NCBI RefSeq assembly: GCF_932526225.1
Contig: NC_064039.1
Coordinates: 14,774,139-14,838,138, forward strand
Direction: 5' to 3'
Source: Nematostella vectensis
Lineage: Eukaryota; Cnidaria; Anthozoa; Actiniaria; Edwardsiidae
DNA: 64,000 nucleotides
The notes under the pieces were generated by a model, which searched no databases, was not told the origin of the DNA, and saw only the letters and a program-made list of their open reading frames with translations. Numbering within the stretch: position 1 is the first letter of the stretch; the number at the start of each line of letters is the position of its first letter. This document shows, piece after piece, positions 12,172-23,948 of the stretch. The position numbers were made by a program, and so were the translations under genes.

Positions 12172-12216
12172 GCCCTCCAAAGTTGCCATTCGAATGCACA
12201 CCAGAGAACAACGTAA
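11416..12216 (+). CDS. Gypsy aspartic protease region
   Basis: A 266-residue frame that carries an ADTGAQ motif near residues 97-102, the catalytic signature of retropepsin-type aspartic proteases, followed by hydrophobic strands. It runs into a C run of about 18 and a CA repeat at 12140-12172, after which the reading frame of pol is not maintained and a stop occurs at 12214-12216. The N-terminal part is low-complexity and the ATG used here is only the first in frame; the protein would normally be made as part of a polyprotein. Confidence 0.7.
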
Positions 12217-12243
12217 AGATGCGGGCCTGGCTGCTGGAGCGAT

Positions 12244-15200
12244 ATGCCTCCTCCACATTTAACACCTGCCCCCACCACGCGCTACCATGAAGGGGCCGCC
12301 AGTCGAGATCCACGTGGACCCTACCGCAACCCCGAAGGCATGCCACACCCCGCCAATACCCCCCTTCATTGGCAGCAACAGGTATACGACGACCTCCTAC
12401 GTGACGAAGCCCTGGGCGTGATCGAACGCGTTCCATATGGCGAACCCGTGACATGGTGTCACCGCATGGTGATCACACGGAAGCAGAATGGATCGCCACG
12501 ACGCACGGTCGACCTCTCGCCACTAAATAAATTTTGCCAACGGGAGACATTCGCCATGGAGTCTCCGTTCCACCTCGCGCGACGCGTCCCGATGGACACC
12601 TGGAAAACCGTGACAGATGCCTGGAACGGCTACCACAGTGTTCCCCTCCGCGAAGCAGACCGACCCCTCACGACCTTCATCACACCATTTGGGCGCTGGC
12701 GTTATACTAGGGCGCCGCAAGGCTTCCTCTCATCGGGAGATGGATATAATCGCCGCTTCAACGCCGTTCTATCGGGCTTTGAGCGCAAGGTACGTTGTGT
12801 CTACGACACAATACCCTACGACTCCGGTCTGGAACAGCATTGGTGGAGGACCATCGACTTCCTCACCCGCGTTGGTGAAGCTGGCTTCGTGCTTAACCCG
12901 GAGAAGTTTCAGTTTGCGCAGAAAAGCGTAGACTTTGCGGGCTTCCGCGTCCCGGAATTCACCATCGAGCCCCTCCCCAAATACTTGGATGCCATCCGGG
13001 ACTTCCCTACTCCGATCTCTACGACTGACATCCGAAGCTGGTTCGGCCTCGTAAACCAAGTGTCGAACTATGCACAGCTACGCGACATCATGGCGCCATT
13101 TAAGCCTTTCCTGAGCCCGCGCTGCAAGTTCTCCTGGTCATCCCAATTGGAAGAGGCATTTCAGGCGTCAAAAGCGGCCATTATCAAGGCTATACGCCAA
13201 GGCGTGGAGATCTTTGACATGCAGCGACGCACTTGTCTACGCCCCGACTGGTCGCAACGTGGCATCGGTTACTTCCTGCTGCAGCAGCATTGTGAATGCT
13301 CTTCTGACGTCCCCGACTGCTGCCCTGGGGGATGGCGTATCACCCTGGCCGGCTCGCGCTCCCTACTCTCGGCTGAACAGCGCTACGCAGCAATCGAAGG
13401 AGAGGCCTTAGCCGTAGCTTGGGGATTAGAACAAACCAAGTACTTCACACAAGGCTGCGACAATCTCCTCGTCGTCACCGACCATAAGCCGCTCGTGAAG
13501 ATATTCGGCAACCGCACCCTTGACGAGATCACCAACACACGTCTGTTCCGCCTAAAACAGCGTACCCTCCAGTGGCGTTTCGACATCAAACATCTGCCTG
13601 GGACAAGTAACCTTGCAGCTGACGCAGCATCTCGACACCCGTCATCCACAGACCCTGACTGTCACTCCTCAACGGGATCGCCGAGCACCCCAAACATGGT
13701 AGAAGCAGCACACATGGCATCCATTTGCGACGACACTCAGGACATCAGTACCATATCATGGCCCCTCATCGCACAAGAAACAGCCTCTGACACGTCGCTT
13801 AGCAACCTCCTTCAACATATTGAACACGGAACGACAACTGCTGACAGCCGCGATCCTGATCTCGCACCCTTTGGGCCCATCCGTGATTCTATCTATGCAC
13901 ATGAAGGGGTCCTTTTGTACCAGGATCGCGTCATTGTCCCCACCTCTCTCCGTCCCTGTGTTCTTCAGCACCTCCACGCAGCCCACCAAGGCACCTCGTC
14001 AATGGAGCAACGTGCTCGCACAATAATCTACTGGCCAGGAATGGCAAGGGACATCCGTGCCATCAGAGAAAGCTGTTCAGACTGCAATAGGAATGCACCA
14101 TCACAAGCTGCCACCCCTCCCCTACCATCGCCGCCACCGTCTACCCCGTTCGAGGCGGTCTTTGCCGACTTCTTCGACTACAGCGGGCATCACTACTTGG
14201 TCGCTGGCGACCGCCTCTCAGGGTGGGTAGAAGTGTTCAGTTCAAAAGCGGGGACCACCCTTGCAGGCGCTGCAGGCCTGACTCGCCATCTACGCTGTCT
14301 CTTTGCCACGTTCGGCGTACCGGAAGAGCTTTCCAATGATGGGGGACCCGAGTTCACAGCAGGGGTCACACAGGACTTCCTCCGAGCATGGGGCGTACGC
14401 CACCGTGTGTCATCCGCGCACTTCCCCCAGTCTAACGGACAGGCAGAGGTGGCCGTTAAAACAGCCAAGCGCCTCCTTATGTCAAACACTGGTCCGACGG
14501 GTAGCCTCGAACATTACCGTTTCCTACGCGCTATGCTGCAGCTACGCAACACACCTGACCCAGACTGCAACGTCTCGCCCGCTCAGATTATCTTCGGTCG
14601 CCCACTGAGGGACACACTCTCTTTCGTCAACAGACTAGAGAAGTTCTCCAACCCTCACGTCAGACCACTCTGGCGCGAGGCGTGGGCTGCCAAGGAAGAC
14701 GCCCTCCGCTCCCGTATCACGCGTACTGCTGAGACACTGAAAGAACATTCGCGCCCACTCAGACCGCTTGCCGTCGGCGAGAGGGTCTTCCTCCAAAACC
14801 AGCAGGGAAGAAACCCTTACAAGTGGGACAGGTCGGGAGTTGTAGTTGAGTCTCCAGGCCACGACCAGTACCGTGTCAAGGTTGACGGGTCCGGACGCCT
14901 AACCCTACGCAATCGTCGATTTCTACGGGCTTACACTCCAGCCTCTCCAGACATCAAGCCACCGCCCGCGGTAGCAACACCTCCACACCAACCTTGTCAC
15001 ACATCAGAGCAGCGACAACGGTCTCAACGCCCCCCAGCTCTGTCCCCACAAAGGACACCTACGACGACGCCCTCGCCGTCTGAGTTGGGATCACCAGAAA
15101 AGTCTCCCTTCGCGGACTCTGATCCAGTGGGTCCCGCAGCTCCCGCCCGCAACCCTCACTACAGCCCTGCCGAGTCGGCGTGTGCACCACTTCCCAACGA

Positions 15201-15330
15201 AGAGCCTTCAGTGTCCCCTCCGCAACAGGAGAAGGCAGCGGCACCGCAGCTGCACTCCCCACGTCCATGCCGCGCACGCCGACCGCCAAAACGTTTCGAA
15301 CCCGAGACTGGTCGGTGGTACGAGCCGTAA
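12244..15330 (+). CDS. pol: Gypsy pol: reverse transcriptase, RNase H, integrase
   Basis: A 1028-residue frame. Reverse transcriptase lies at about 30-290 with TDAWNGYHSVPL (motif A) intact. The second catalytic motif reads VYDT where VDDT is expected, so one of the two paired aspartates is tyrosine here. RNase H covers about 330-460 with the Asp, Glu and Asp residues visible in RPDW, IEGEAL and VTDHKP. Integrase covers about 570-800 with an HHCC zinc finger followed by the Asp, Asp, Glu triad (FADFF, SNDGG and GQAEV). The C-terminal tail is proline-rich. The first 50 codons read in a different frame from the likely ancestor: a C run near 12357 seems to restore the frame. As it stands the reverse transcriptase should be inactive. 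Confidence 0.92.
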   Translation: MPPPHLTPAPTTRYHEGAASRDPRGPYRNPEGMPHPANTPLHWQQQVYDDLLRDEALGVIERVPYGEPVTWCHRMVITRKQNGSPRRTVDLSPLNKFCQRETFAMESPFHLARRVPMDTWKTVTDAWNGYHSVPLREADRPLTTFITPFGRWRYTRAPQGFLSSGDGYNRRFNAVLSGFERKVRCVYDTIPYDSGLEQHWWRTIDFLTRVGEAGFVLNPEKFQFAQKSVDFAGFRVPEFTIEPLPKYLDAIRDFPTPISTTDIRSWFGLVNQVSNYAQLRDIMAPFKPFLSPRCKFSWSSQLEEAFQASKAAIIKAIRQGVEIFDMQRRTCLRPDWSQRGIGYFLLQQHCECSSDVPDCCPGGWRITLAGSRSLLSAEQRYAAIEGEALAVAWGLEQTKYFTQGCDNLLVVTDHKPLVKIFGNRTLDEITNTRLFRLKQRTLQWRFDIKHLPGTSNLAADAASRHPSSTDPDCHSSTGSPSTPNMVEAAHMASICDDTQDISTISWPLIAQETASDTSLSNLLQHIEHGTTTADSRDPDLAPFGPIRDSIYAHEGVLLYQDRVIVPTSLRPCVLQHLHAAHQGTSSMEQRARTIIYWPGMARDIRAIRESCSDCNRNAPSQAATPPLPSPPPSTPFEAVFADFFDYSGHHYLVAGDRLSGWVEVFSSKAGTTLAGAAGLTRHLRCLFATFGVPEELSNDGGPEFTAGVTQDFLRAWGVRHRVSSAHFPQSNGQAEVAVKTAKRLLMSNTGPTGSLEHYRFLRAMLQLRNTPDPDCNVSPAQIIFGRPLRDTLSFVNRLEKFSNPHVRPLWREAWAAKEDALRSRITRTAETLKEHSRPLRPLAVGERVFLQNQQGRNPYKWDRSGVVVESPGHDQYRVKVDGSGRLTLRNRRFLRAYTPASPDIKPPPAVATPPHQPCHTSEQRQRSQRPPALSPQRTPTTTPSPSELGSPEKSPFADSDPVGPAAPARNPHYSPAESACAPLPNEEPSVSPPQQEKAAAPQLHSPRPCRARRPPKRFEPETGRWYEP

Positions 15331-15374
15331 GTCCGTCCATCTACGTTCGATCGTAGCCTCCCGGACTGGGGGGA

Positions 15375-15652
15375 TGTAGAGATTACCGCTGACCACTCTC
15401 GTTCCCAGGACTATGGGACGGGTGGAAAAAACAAGATGACGGACTAAAGTTGACTTCACGAACTATACACCGCTTCACTGGGTGTAATCCACCGGTTTTT
15501 ACCCATTTATAGTCGTAAGAGACTCCTGTGTTTTGTTCATTACCTCGTTCATGTTGTTCAAACGATTTATTGTTATCTATCTTATCTTTGTTAGAACGAC
15601 TTCAACATCTTTGTCAATAAATCGAGTTGTCATCGAGGAGTATTTGTCTTCA
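15375..15652 (+). repeat. 3' LTR of the Gypsy element
   Basis: Preceded directly by a purine-rich tract (GGGGGGA, ending at 15374) that fits a plus-strand primer. It matches the 5' LTR except at five positions and is followed by the ATTAC duplication. Confidence 0.93.
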
Positions 15653-15837
15653 ATTACTTTATTACATTCAAGAAAAAAAGATGTTTTAAAGTAACTGACA
15701 TGGTAACGGAGGTTACTAGCATAATGCTATTACACTTTATAAAAGAAAAACTAACTATTGCAGTCTTTTGAAGAGAAACTTTTGTAAGTATTTGAACAAT
15801 ATATCAATTGTAAGAAAAAAGCAAACTTTTACATTCA

Positions 15838-18800
15838 GACACTCACACATTTACATGCATTCAACGAGTACATTCAGACAAACACACATTTACACGTATT
15901 CAACGAGTACATTTAGACAAACACATTTACACGCATTCAACGAGTACATTCAGATACACACATTTACACGTATTCAACGAGTACATTCAGACACAAACAC
16001 ATTTACACGCATTCAACGAGTACATTGGGGATACACACATTTACATGCATTCAACGAGTACATTCAGACACACACATTTACACGTATTCAACGAGTACAT
16101 TCAGACACAAACACATTTACACGCATTCAACGAGTACATTCAGATACACACATTTACACGTATTCAACGAGTACATTCAGACACAAACACATTTACACGC
16201 ATTCAACGAGTACATTCAGATACACACATTTACATGCATTCAACGAGTACATTGAGACAAACACATTTACACGCATTCAACGAGTACATCCAGACACACT
16301 CATTTACACGCATTCAACGAGTACATCAAACACACACGTTTACACGCATTTAACGAGTACAATCAGACAAACACGTTTACACGCATTCCACGAGTACATT
16401 CAGACACATTTACACGCATTCAACGAGTACATTCAGACACACACATTTACACGCATTCAACGAGTACATTCAGACACACATTTACACGCATTCAACAAGT
16501 ACATTCAGACACACAAATTTACACGCATTCAACGAGTACATTCAGACACACATATTTACACGCATTCAACGGGTATATTCACGGACAAACTTTTACACGC
16601 ATCCAACGAGTACATTCAGACACACACATTTACACGCATTCAACGAGTACATTTAGACAAACACATTTACACGCATTCAACGAGTACATTTAGACACACA
16701 CATTAACACGCATTCAACGAGTACATTCAGACACACACATTTACACGCATTCAACGAGTACATTCAGACACACACATTTACACGCAAACAACGAGTACAT
16801 TCAGACACACACATTTACACGCATTCAACGAGTACATTCAGACACACACATTTACACGCAAACAACGAGTACATTCAGACACAAACACATTTACACGCAT
16901 TTAACGAGTACATTCAGACACACACATTTACACCCATTCAACGAGTACATTTAGACAAACACATTTACACGCATTCAACGAGTACATTCAGACACACACA
17001 TTCACACGCATTCAACGAGTACATTCAGACAAACACATTTACACGCAAACAACGAGTACATTCAGACACAAACACATTTACACGCATTCAACGAGTACAT
17101 TCAGACACACACATTTACACGCATTCAACGAGTACATTCAGACACACACATTTACACCCATTCAACGAGTACATTCAGACACACACATTTACACGCATTC
17201 AACGAGTACATTCATGGACAAAATTTTACACGCATTCAACAAGTACATTCAGACACACACATTTACACGCATTCAACAAGTACATTTAGACAAACACATT
17301 CAACGAGTACATTCAGACACACACATTTACACGCATTCAACGAGTACATTCAGACACACACATTTACACGCAAACAACGAGTACATTCAGACACAAACAC
17401 ATTTACACGCATTCAACGAGTACATTTAGACAAACACATTTACACGCATTCAACGAGTACATTCAGACACACATTTAACGCATTCAACGAGTACATTCAG
17501 ACACACATTTAACGCATTCAACGAGTACATTCAGACACACGTTTACACGCATTCAAAGAGTACATTCAGACACACACATTTACACGCATTCAACGAGTAC
17601 ATTCATGGACAAACTTTTACACGCATTTAACAAGTGCATTCAGACACACACATTTACACGCATTCAACGAGTACATTCAGACACAAACACATTTACACGC
17701 ATTCAACGAGTATATTCAGACACACACATTTACACGCATTCAACGAGTACATTCAGACACACACATTTACACGCATTCAACAAGTACATTCAGACAAACA
17801 CATTTACACGCATTCAACGAGTACATTCAGACACACACATTTACACGCAAACAACGAGTACATTCATGGACAAAATTTTACACGCATTCAACAAGTACAT
17901 TCAGACACACACATTTACATGCATTCAACGAGTACATTCAGACACACACATTTACACGCATTCAACGAGTACATTCAGACACACACATTTACACGCAAAC
18001 AACGAGTACATTCAGACACAAGCACATTTACACGCATTCGACGAATACATTCATTCAGACACACACATTTACACGCATTCAACGAGTACATTCAGACACA
18101 CATTTACACGCATTCAACGAGTACATTCATGGACAAAATTTTACACGCATTCAACAAGTACATTCAGACACACACATTTACATGCATTCAACGAGTACAT
18201 TCAGACACACACATTTACACGCATTCAACGAGTACATTCAGACACACACATTTACACGCAAACAACGAGTACATTCAGACACAAACACATTTACACGCAT
18301 TCGACGAATACATTCATTCAGACACACACATTTACACGCATTCAACGAGTACATTCAGACACACATTTACACGCATTCAACGAGTACATTCATGGACAAA
18401 ATTTTACACGCATTCAACAAGTACATTCAGACACACACAATTTACACGCATTCGACGAGTACATTTAGACAAACACATTTACACGCATTCAACGAGTACA
18501 TTCAGACACACACATTCACACGCATTCAACGAGTACATTCAGACAAACACATTTACACGCAAACAACGAGTACATTCAGACACAAACACATTTACACGCA
18601 TTCAACGAGTACATTCAGACACACACATTTACACGCATTCAACGAGTACATTCAGACACACACGTTTACACGCATTCAACGAGTACATTCAGACACACAC
18701 ATTTACACGCATTCAACGAGTACATTCAGACACACACATTTACACCCATTCAACGAGTACATTCAGACACACACATTTACACGCATTCAACGAGTACATT

Positions 18801-19790
18801 CATGGACAAAATTTTACACGCATTCAACAAGTACATTCAGACACACACATTTACACGCATTCAACGAGTACATTCAGACACACACATTTACACGCAAACA
18901 ACGAGTACATTCAGACACAAACACATTTACACGCATTCAACGAGTACATTTAGACAAACACATTTACACGCATTCAACGAGTACATTCAGACACACATTT
19001 AACGCATTCAACGAGTACATTCAGACACACACGTTTACACGCATTCAACGAGTACATTCAGACACACATTTAACGCATTCAACGAGTACATTCAGACACA
19101 CGTTTACACGCATTCAACGAGTACATTCAGACACACACATTTACACGCATTCAACGAGTACATTCATGGACAAACTTTTACACGCATTTAACAAGTGCAT
19201 TCAGACACACACATTTACACGCATCCAACGAGTACATTCAGACACAAACACATTTACACGCATTCAACGAGTACATTCAGACACACACATTTACACGCAT
19301 TCAACGAGTACATTCAGACACACACATTTACACGCAAACAACGAGTACATTCAGACACAAACACATTTACACGCATTCGACGAATACATTCATTCAGACA
19401 CACACATTTACACGCATTCAACGAGTACATTCAGACACACATTTACACGCATTCAACGAGTACATTCAGATACACACATTTACATGCATTCAACGAGTAC
19501 ATTCAGACACACACATTTACACGCATTCAACGAGTACATTCAGACACACACATTTACACGCATTCAACGAGTACATTTAGACAAACACATTTACATGCAT
19601 TCAACGAGTACATTCAAGGACAAACTTTTACACGTATTCAACAAGTACATTCAGACACACACATTTACACGCATTCAACGAGTACATTTAGACAAACACA
19701 TTTACACGCATTCAACGAGTACATTCAGACACACATTTAACACATTCAACGAGTACATTCAGACACACACACACATTTACACGTATTTTG
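15838..19790. repeat. 37-bp minisatellite array of about 4 kb
   Basis: About 105 head-to-tail copies of a 37-base unit close to TTTACACGCATTCAACGAGT followed by ACATTCAGACACACACA. Variants include an ATTCATGGACAAA type and a GCAAACAACGAG type. The ATGGACAAA variant recurs at 17865, 18128 and 18391, spaced exactly 263 bases, so part of the array is a higher-order repeat of about seven units. Because 37 is not a multiple of 3, every forward frame reads through the same 37-residue period; these long frames are not genes. Confidence 0.97.
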
Positions 19791-19799
19791 GTATTTCAC

Positions 19800-22574
19800 A
19801 CACCCGTACAACAACTGATCTTGAAAGCGTTATCAGGTTATCCCTCTGAACAGCAACGTAAAACAAGCAAAATGACAACAACATGTCAGAGATTTTATTT
19901 TTTTGTCGCTCTCTTGGGTAAGTTCGCAAGCCATTTGTTTCTTGTTGCCTTTTCTTGCGTGAAAACGGGGTTCTCTTCTTTGTCAAGGCTCCGTGCAAAT
20001 AATTTTAGTGACCGATTTCCAGTTTTCAAATTTTTTTTTTTGTTTTTTTTTTTTCACAAACACTGCATTTCGTCAAGTTCCCAGGTCGGAAATGCCCAAG
20101 AGGACACGAGGGTAAAAGGGCTATATCCGGAACACCATTTTTGCTTGTTTTTTCCAACTTTGCAAAACACCCACTTTAGAGCTTTCTAGCTAGCAGCCTC
20201 TGTGGCGATCGAGATAATATCTCGATATTATATCTGCAATTATATTTGCTAGGAAACAGCTTTAGTTTCACTTTGATTTTATGCTTAATATCGCTAATCT
20301 AATTGCTAAATAGTTCTTTGACTAAAGCCAAACATTCTTTTACAAAGAAATAATCACCAAGCGAACTAAAAGGAAACCATCTTTTTTATATCATATTAAG
20401 CGATAATTACGCCCGGGTGGTGTTTTCTTTCTTTGTTAAACGCGTAGTTATCATTTCTATCGGTAAGTGTTTAGTGACCATTTCGTGTGACCTTTTCGTT
20501 TAGCTATATCACTATAGGTTTTGATCATTAGGCAAACATAAACATAAAAAATTAACAACATTAGTATTAGCTCTCCTGCAACGAACGTCGGTTCATCGAA
20601 ACAATTCATAGCAGCTTTCGTGGCCTTGTATGGGATTTAAACCGCAGGTAGCCTAAGGTTTTTGAAAGCGGAAGATCCAGCTCCACATTGATTATCTCGG
20701 TGAACTGACGCGCGTGGTTGTTGCAGCAAGTCTGGAAGAAGGGAATTTATTCTGTTCAAAGCGGATTCTCCTGTACAGTTTTTGTATGGGCGAAAGACCA
20801 TACAAAGTAGAACCCGAAAAATGTCACCACTAAAAAGGATAAACAGGATAAAGTTCTAATATTCTTTCAATACATTTTAGCGGAGCCCCATAGTTTAGAG
20901 AACGTGGCTATCGTAATGTCACACGGGAAAGTATCGCAGGGTGTCGGGGCTACGCTACTACTTGCTACGCGGGAAATTATTGCTTGGAGTCGGAATGCGC
21001 TAGTACTTGCGAAGCGGGAAATTAATACTAGGTGATGGGTTTCGCTATTTTTATAACTTTAGCATTTAAGTCAATTTACCGCCAACTTATGCCGGGAGTT
21101 GATGATGCGTTTTGTTTAGTTATGAGTCAACGGGATTTGGCTCCTCCCCAATTGTAGGCGGGTCCATATTGTTTTCAAGATACTCGTGAATCGTAAATCG
21201 AGCGCCTATGCCCGTTCCGTATTCATCAACCACCGGTAGAAAGTTGGTTTTGACTTCGGGAGCAGGTAACTCTAGGTATCGTTTAGGTCTAGTGAAATTC
21301 TAGTATAGCCAGAATTGGTATAAAGGAACCAAGTGCAAAAATGATTGGAATGTTGTCAATCATTGTGGTCACGCATGAAGATTGTCATGCGCACTAGTTC
21401 GGCAAGCATGAAGTGCGTTACCTCCGAAGTAAACAATAATCGTATAATCATTATGTAGGTCACGGCAAGTTCAAGGGTAACCCACTGGCATGCCTATGTT
21501 GGAATCTCGTTCTTCGAACACCCATTGGCTGAGAACCTTTATCCAAACGAAACTAAACGTTTTGCGGGGTGTCAGTGAAGGTCTCTCGTTTGGGCTTGCC
21601 GTCATTAGAGAGCATACAAAAGGGGTGCGGTACGATGCCCAGATATTCTTAAAATTACTTGTGCAAAGTAACGTTTGTAACAGCGACCAAGTAAACCCGG
21701 TACCGTCCCCACATCTCGTCTCTGTCGTTTGTTACAGTAAGCTATACGATAAAGTTCCGGTGGTTACGATAGGATATGCCTGTTTTTATTTTATTTTTCT
21801 TCGTATGATGTCTGGCTGATGTGCTATTCGCTTCCTTGATTGGTCAGAAAAAATACGCAAAAGTAGGGATTTGCATATAAAGCTACGGGAAAAATATTTA
21901 TCAATAAATAAATTGATTAAAAATACACAGCTTCTATTAGTGTCTTTTACCCTAAGGATTTCATTTGAGTTCAATTTTCTAAGCAAGTCCCAAGGGGCCA
22001 GCAGTCGTGGGCTGCCTGTGGTTATTTCACACGATATTTTTTGGGTGTACAATATTTTCAGGATTCGTCCCTGCCTCGTTTTAATAGAAGTTATATCGAA
22101 TTGCTATATTTCTTTGTACCGATTTACAGATTTCCACACCTACGCTGGAGTTCGCCAAATATTAAGGAGGAAATTTCCGATGATCGGAGGCCCCCCGGGG
22201 GGGCGTTTCCGGGTAAAAGTGATAGGGATGCTCGTCGGGAAATTCGAAAAATACCCCTAAAAAATACCAGCACACCAAAAATTGCTACCCTAAAAATACC
22301 CCAAAAGCCCTTAAAAAGCCAATTCTAAGAGAAAAGTCTATTTTTCCTCGGATACCTCCCTAAAAAATACCTGAGGCCCGATTTTGACCCCCGAGCCCAC
22401 TACCTTTATGTCAGCGACAAGGTACAAGTCTCTGGGATAATAAATTCCTAGGGCGATTCTTATTGGCTCTCGAGCTTGCTTCAGTGAGCATGAGCGGAGG
22501 TGAATAGAACAATGGAAAAGCGTCACGACGCCTTTCACACATTTAGCTGCTTTAGCTTGCGAGCCCGCTGTGGA
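19800..22574. other. Non-coding interval
   Basis: Mostly AT-rich with scattered GC. About 2.4 copies of a 46-base unit containing GCGGGAAATTA lie around 20925-21035. Several short frames occur (for example 19788-20189 and 21871-22260) but start in arbitrary places and show no domain, so I do not call them. A C/G-rich palindromic spot, CCCCCCGGGGGGG, lies at 22191-22203. Confidence 0.4.
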
Positions 22575-23948
22575 GCAAAGTACAAACCCGCAAAAGCAAA
22601 ATACAAACTCGCAAAAGCAAAATAAAAACTAGCAAAAGCAAAATACAAACCCGCAAAAGCAAAATACAAACTCGCAAAAGCAAAATACAAACCCGCAAAA
22701 GCAGAATACAAACTAGCAAAAGCAAAATGCAAACTCGCAAAAGCAAAATACAAACCCGCAAAAGCAAAATACAAACTAGTAAAAGCAAAATACAAACTCG
22801 CAAAAGCAAAATACAAACTCGCAAAAGCAAAATAAAAACTAGTAAAAGCAAAATACAAACTAGTAAAAGCAAAATACAAACTCGCAAAAGCAAAATACAA
22901 ACTCACAAAAGCAAAATACAAACCCGCAAAAGCATAATACAAACCCGCAAAAGCAAAATACAAACTCGCAAAAGCAAAATACAAACCCGCAAAAGCAAAA
23001 TACAAACTGCAAAAGCAAAATACAAACCCGCAAAAGCAAAATACAAACCCACAAAAGCAAAATACAAACCCGCAAAAGCAAAATACAAACTCGCAAAAGC
23101 AAAATACAAACTCGCAAAATCAAAATACAAACTCACAAAAGCAAAATACAAACCCGCAAAAGCAAAATACAAACTGCAAAAGCAAAATACAAACTAGCAA
23201 AAGCAAAATACAAACCCACAAAAGCAAAATACAAACTCGCAAAAGCAAAATACAAACTCGCAAAAGCAAAATACAAACCCGCAAAAGCAAAATACAAACC
23301 CGCAAAAGCAGAATACAAACTCGCAAAAGCAAAATACAAACTCACAAAAGCAAAATACAAACCCGCAAAAGCAAAATACAAACTGCAAAAGCAAAATACA
23401 AACTCGCAAAAGCAAAATACAAACCCACAAAAGCAAAATACAAACCCGCAAAAGCAAAATACAAACTCGCAAAAGCAAAATACAAACTCGCAAAATCAAA
23501 ATACAAACTCGCAAAAGCAGAATCAAAACTCGCAAAAGCAAAATACAAACCCGCAAAAGCAAAATACAAACTGCAAAAGCAAAATACAAACCCGCAAAAG
23601 CAAAATACAAACCCACAAAAGCAAAATACAAACCCGCAAAAGCAAAATACAAACTCGCAAAAGCAAAATACAAACTCGCAAAATCAAAATACAAACTCAC
23701 AAAAGCAAAATACAAACCCGCAAAAGCAAAATACAAACTGCAAAAGCAAAATACAAACTCGCAAAAGCAAAATACAAACCCGTAAAAGCAAAATACAAAC
23801 TCGCAAAGCAAAATACAAACCCGCAAAAGCAAAATACAAACCCGCAAAAGCAAAATACAAACCCGCAAAAGCAAAATACAAACTGCAAAAGCAAAATAAA
23901 AACTAGCAAAAGCAAAATACAAACTCGCAAAAGCAAAATACAAACTCA
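22575..23948. repeat. 21-bp minisatellite array of about 1.4 kb
   Basis: About 65 copies of a 21-base unit, GCAAAAGCAAAATACAAAC plus two variable bases (CC, TC, TAG and similar). A 20-base variant lacking one base occurs at 23006, 23173, 23382, 23570, 23737 and 23882, spaced 145-209 bases, marking higher-order blocks of seven to ten units. Since 21 is divisible by 3, both strands carry open frames of heptapeptide repeats; I regard them as by-products. Confidence 0.97.

Larger units (their letters stand above)
10152..15652 (+). mobile_element. Gypsy (Ty3-like) LTR retrotransposon, nearly full length
   Basis: A 5.5 kb element bounded by two 278-bp LTRs and flanked by a perfect 5-bp target duplication, ATTAC (10147-10151 and 15653-15657). 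The order gag, protease, reverse transcriptase, RNase H, integrase is that of the Gypsy group. The two LTRs differ at five positions I can count, so the insertion is fairly young. Despite this the coding region is disrupted by frame changes next to A and C runs and by a changed catalytic residue in the reverse transcriptase. Confidence 0.95.

Noticed and set aside
11553..12278. 241-codon minus-strand frame in the Gypsy element
   Set aside because: Antisense shadow of the protease region; includes the C run and CA repeat read as Gly/Val.
15838..19790. CRISPR-like array
   Set aside because: Units abut directly with no unique spacers of constant length; it is a minisatellite in a eukaryotic genome.
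15768..19849. Several open frames of 60-555 codons with Thr/His/Arg-rich repeats
   Set aside because: They are read-throughs of a 37-bp minisatellite present in all three forward frames; no start context, splice sites or non-repeat domain.
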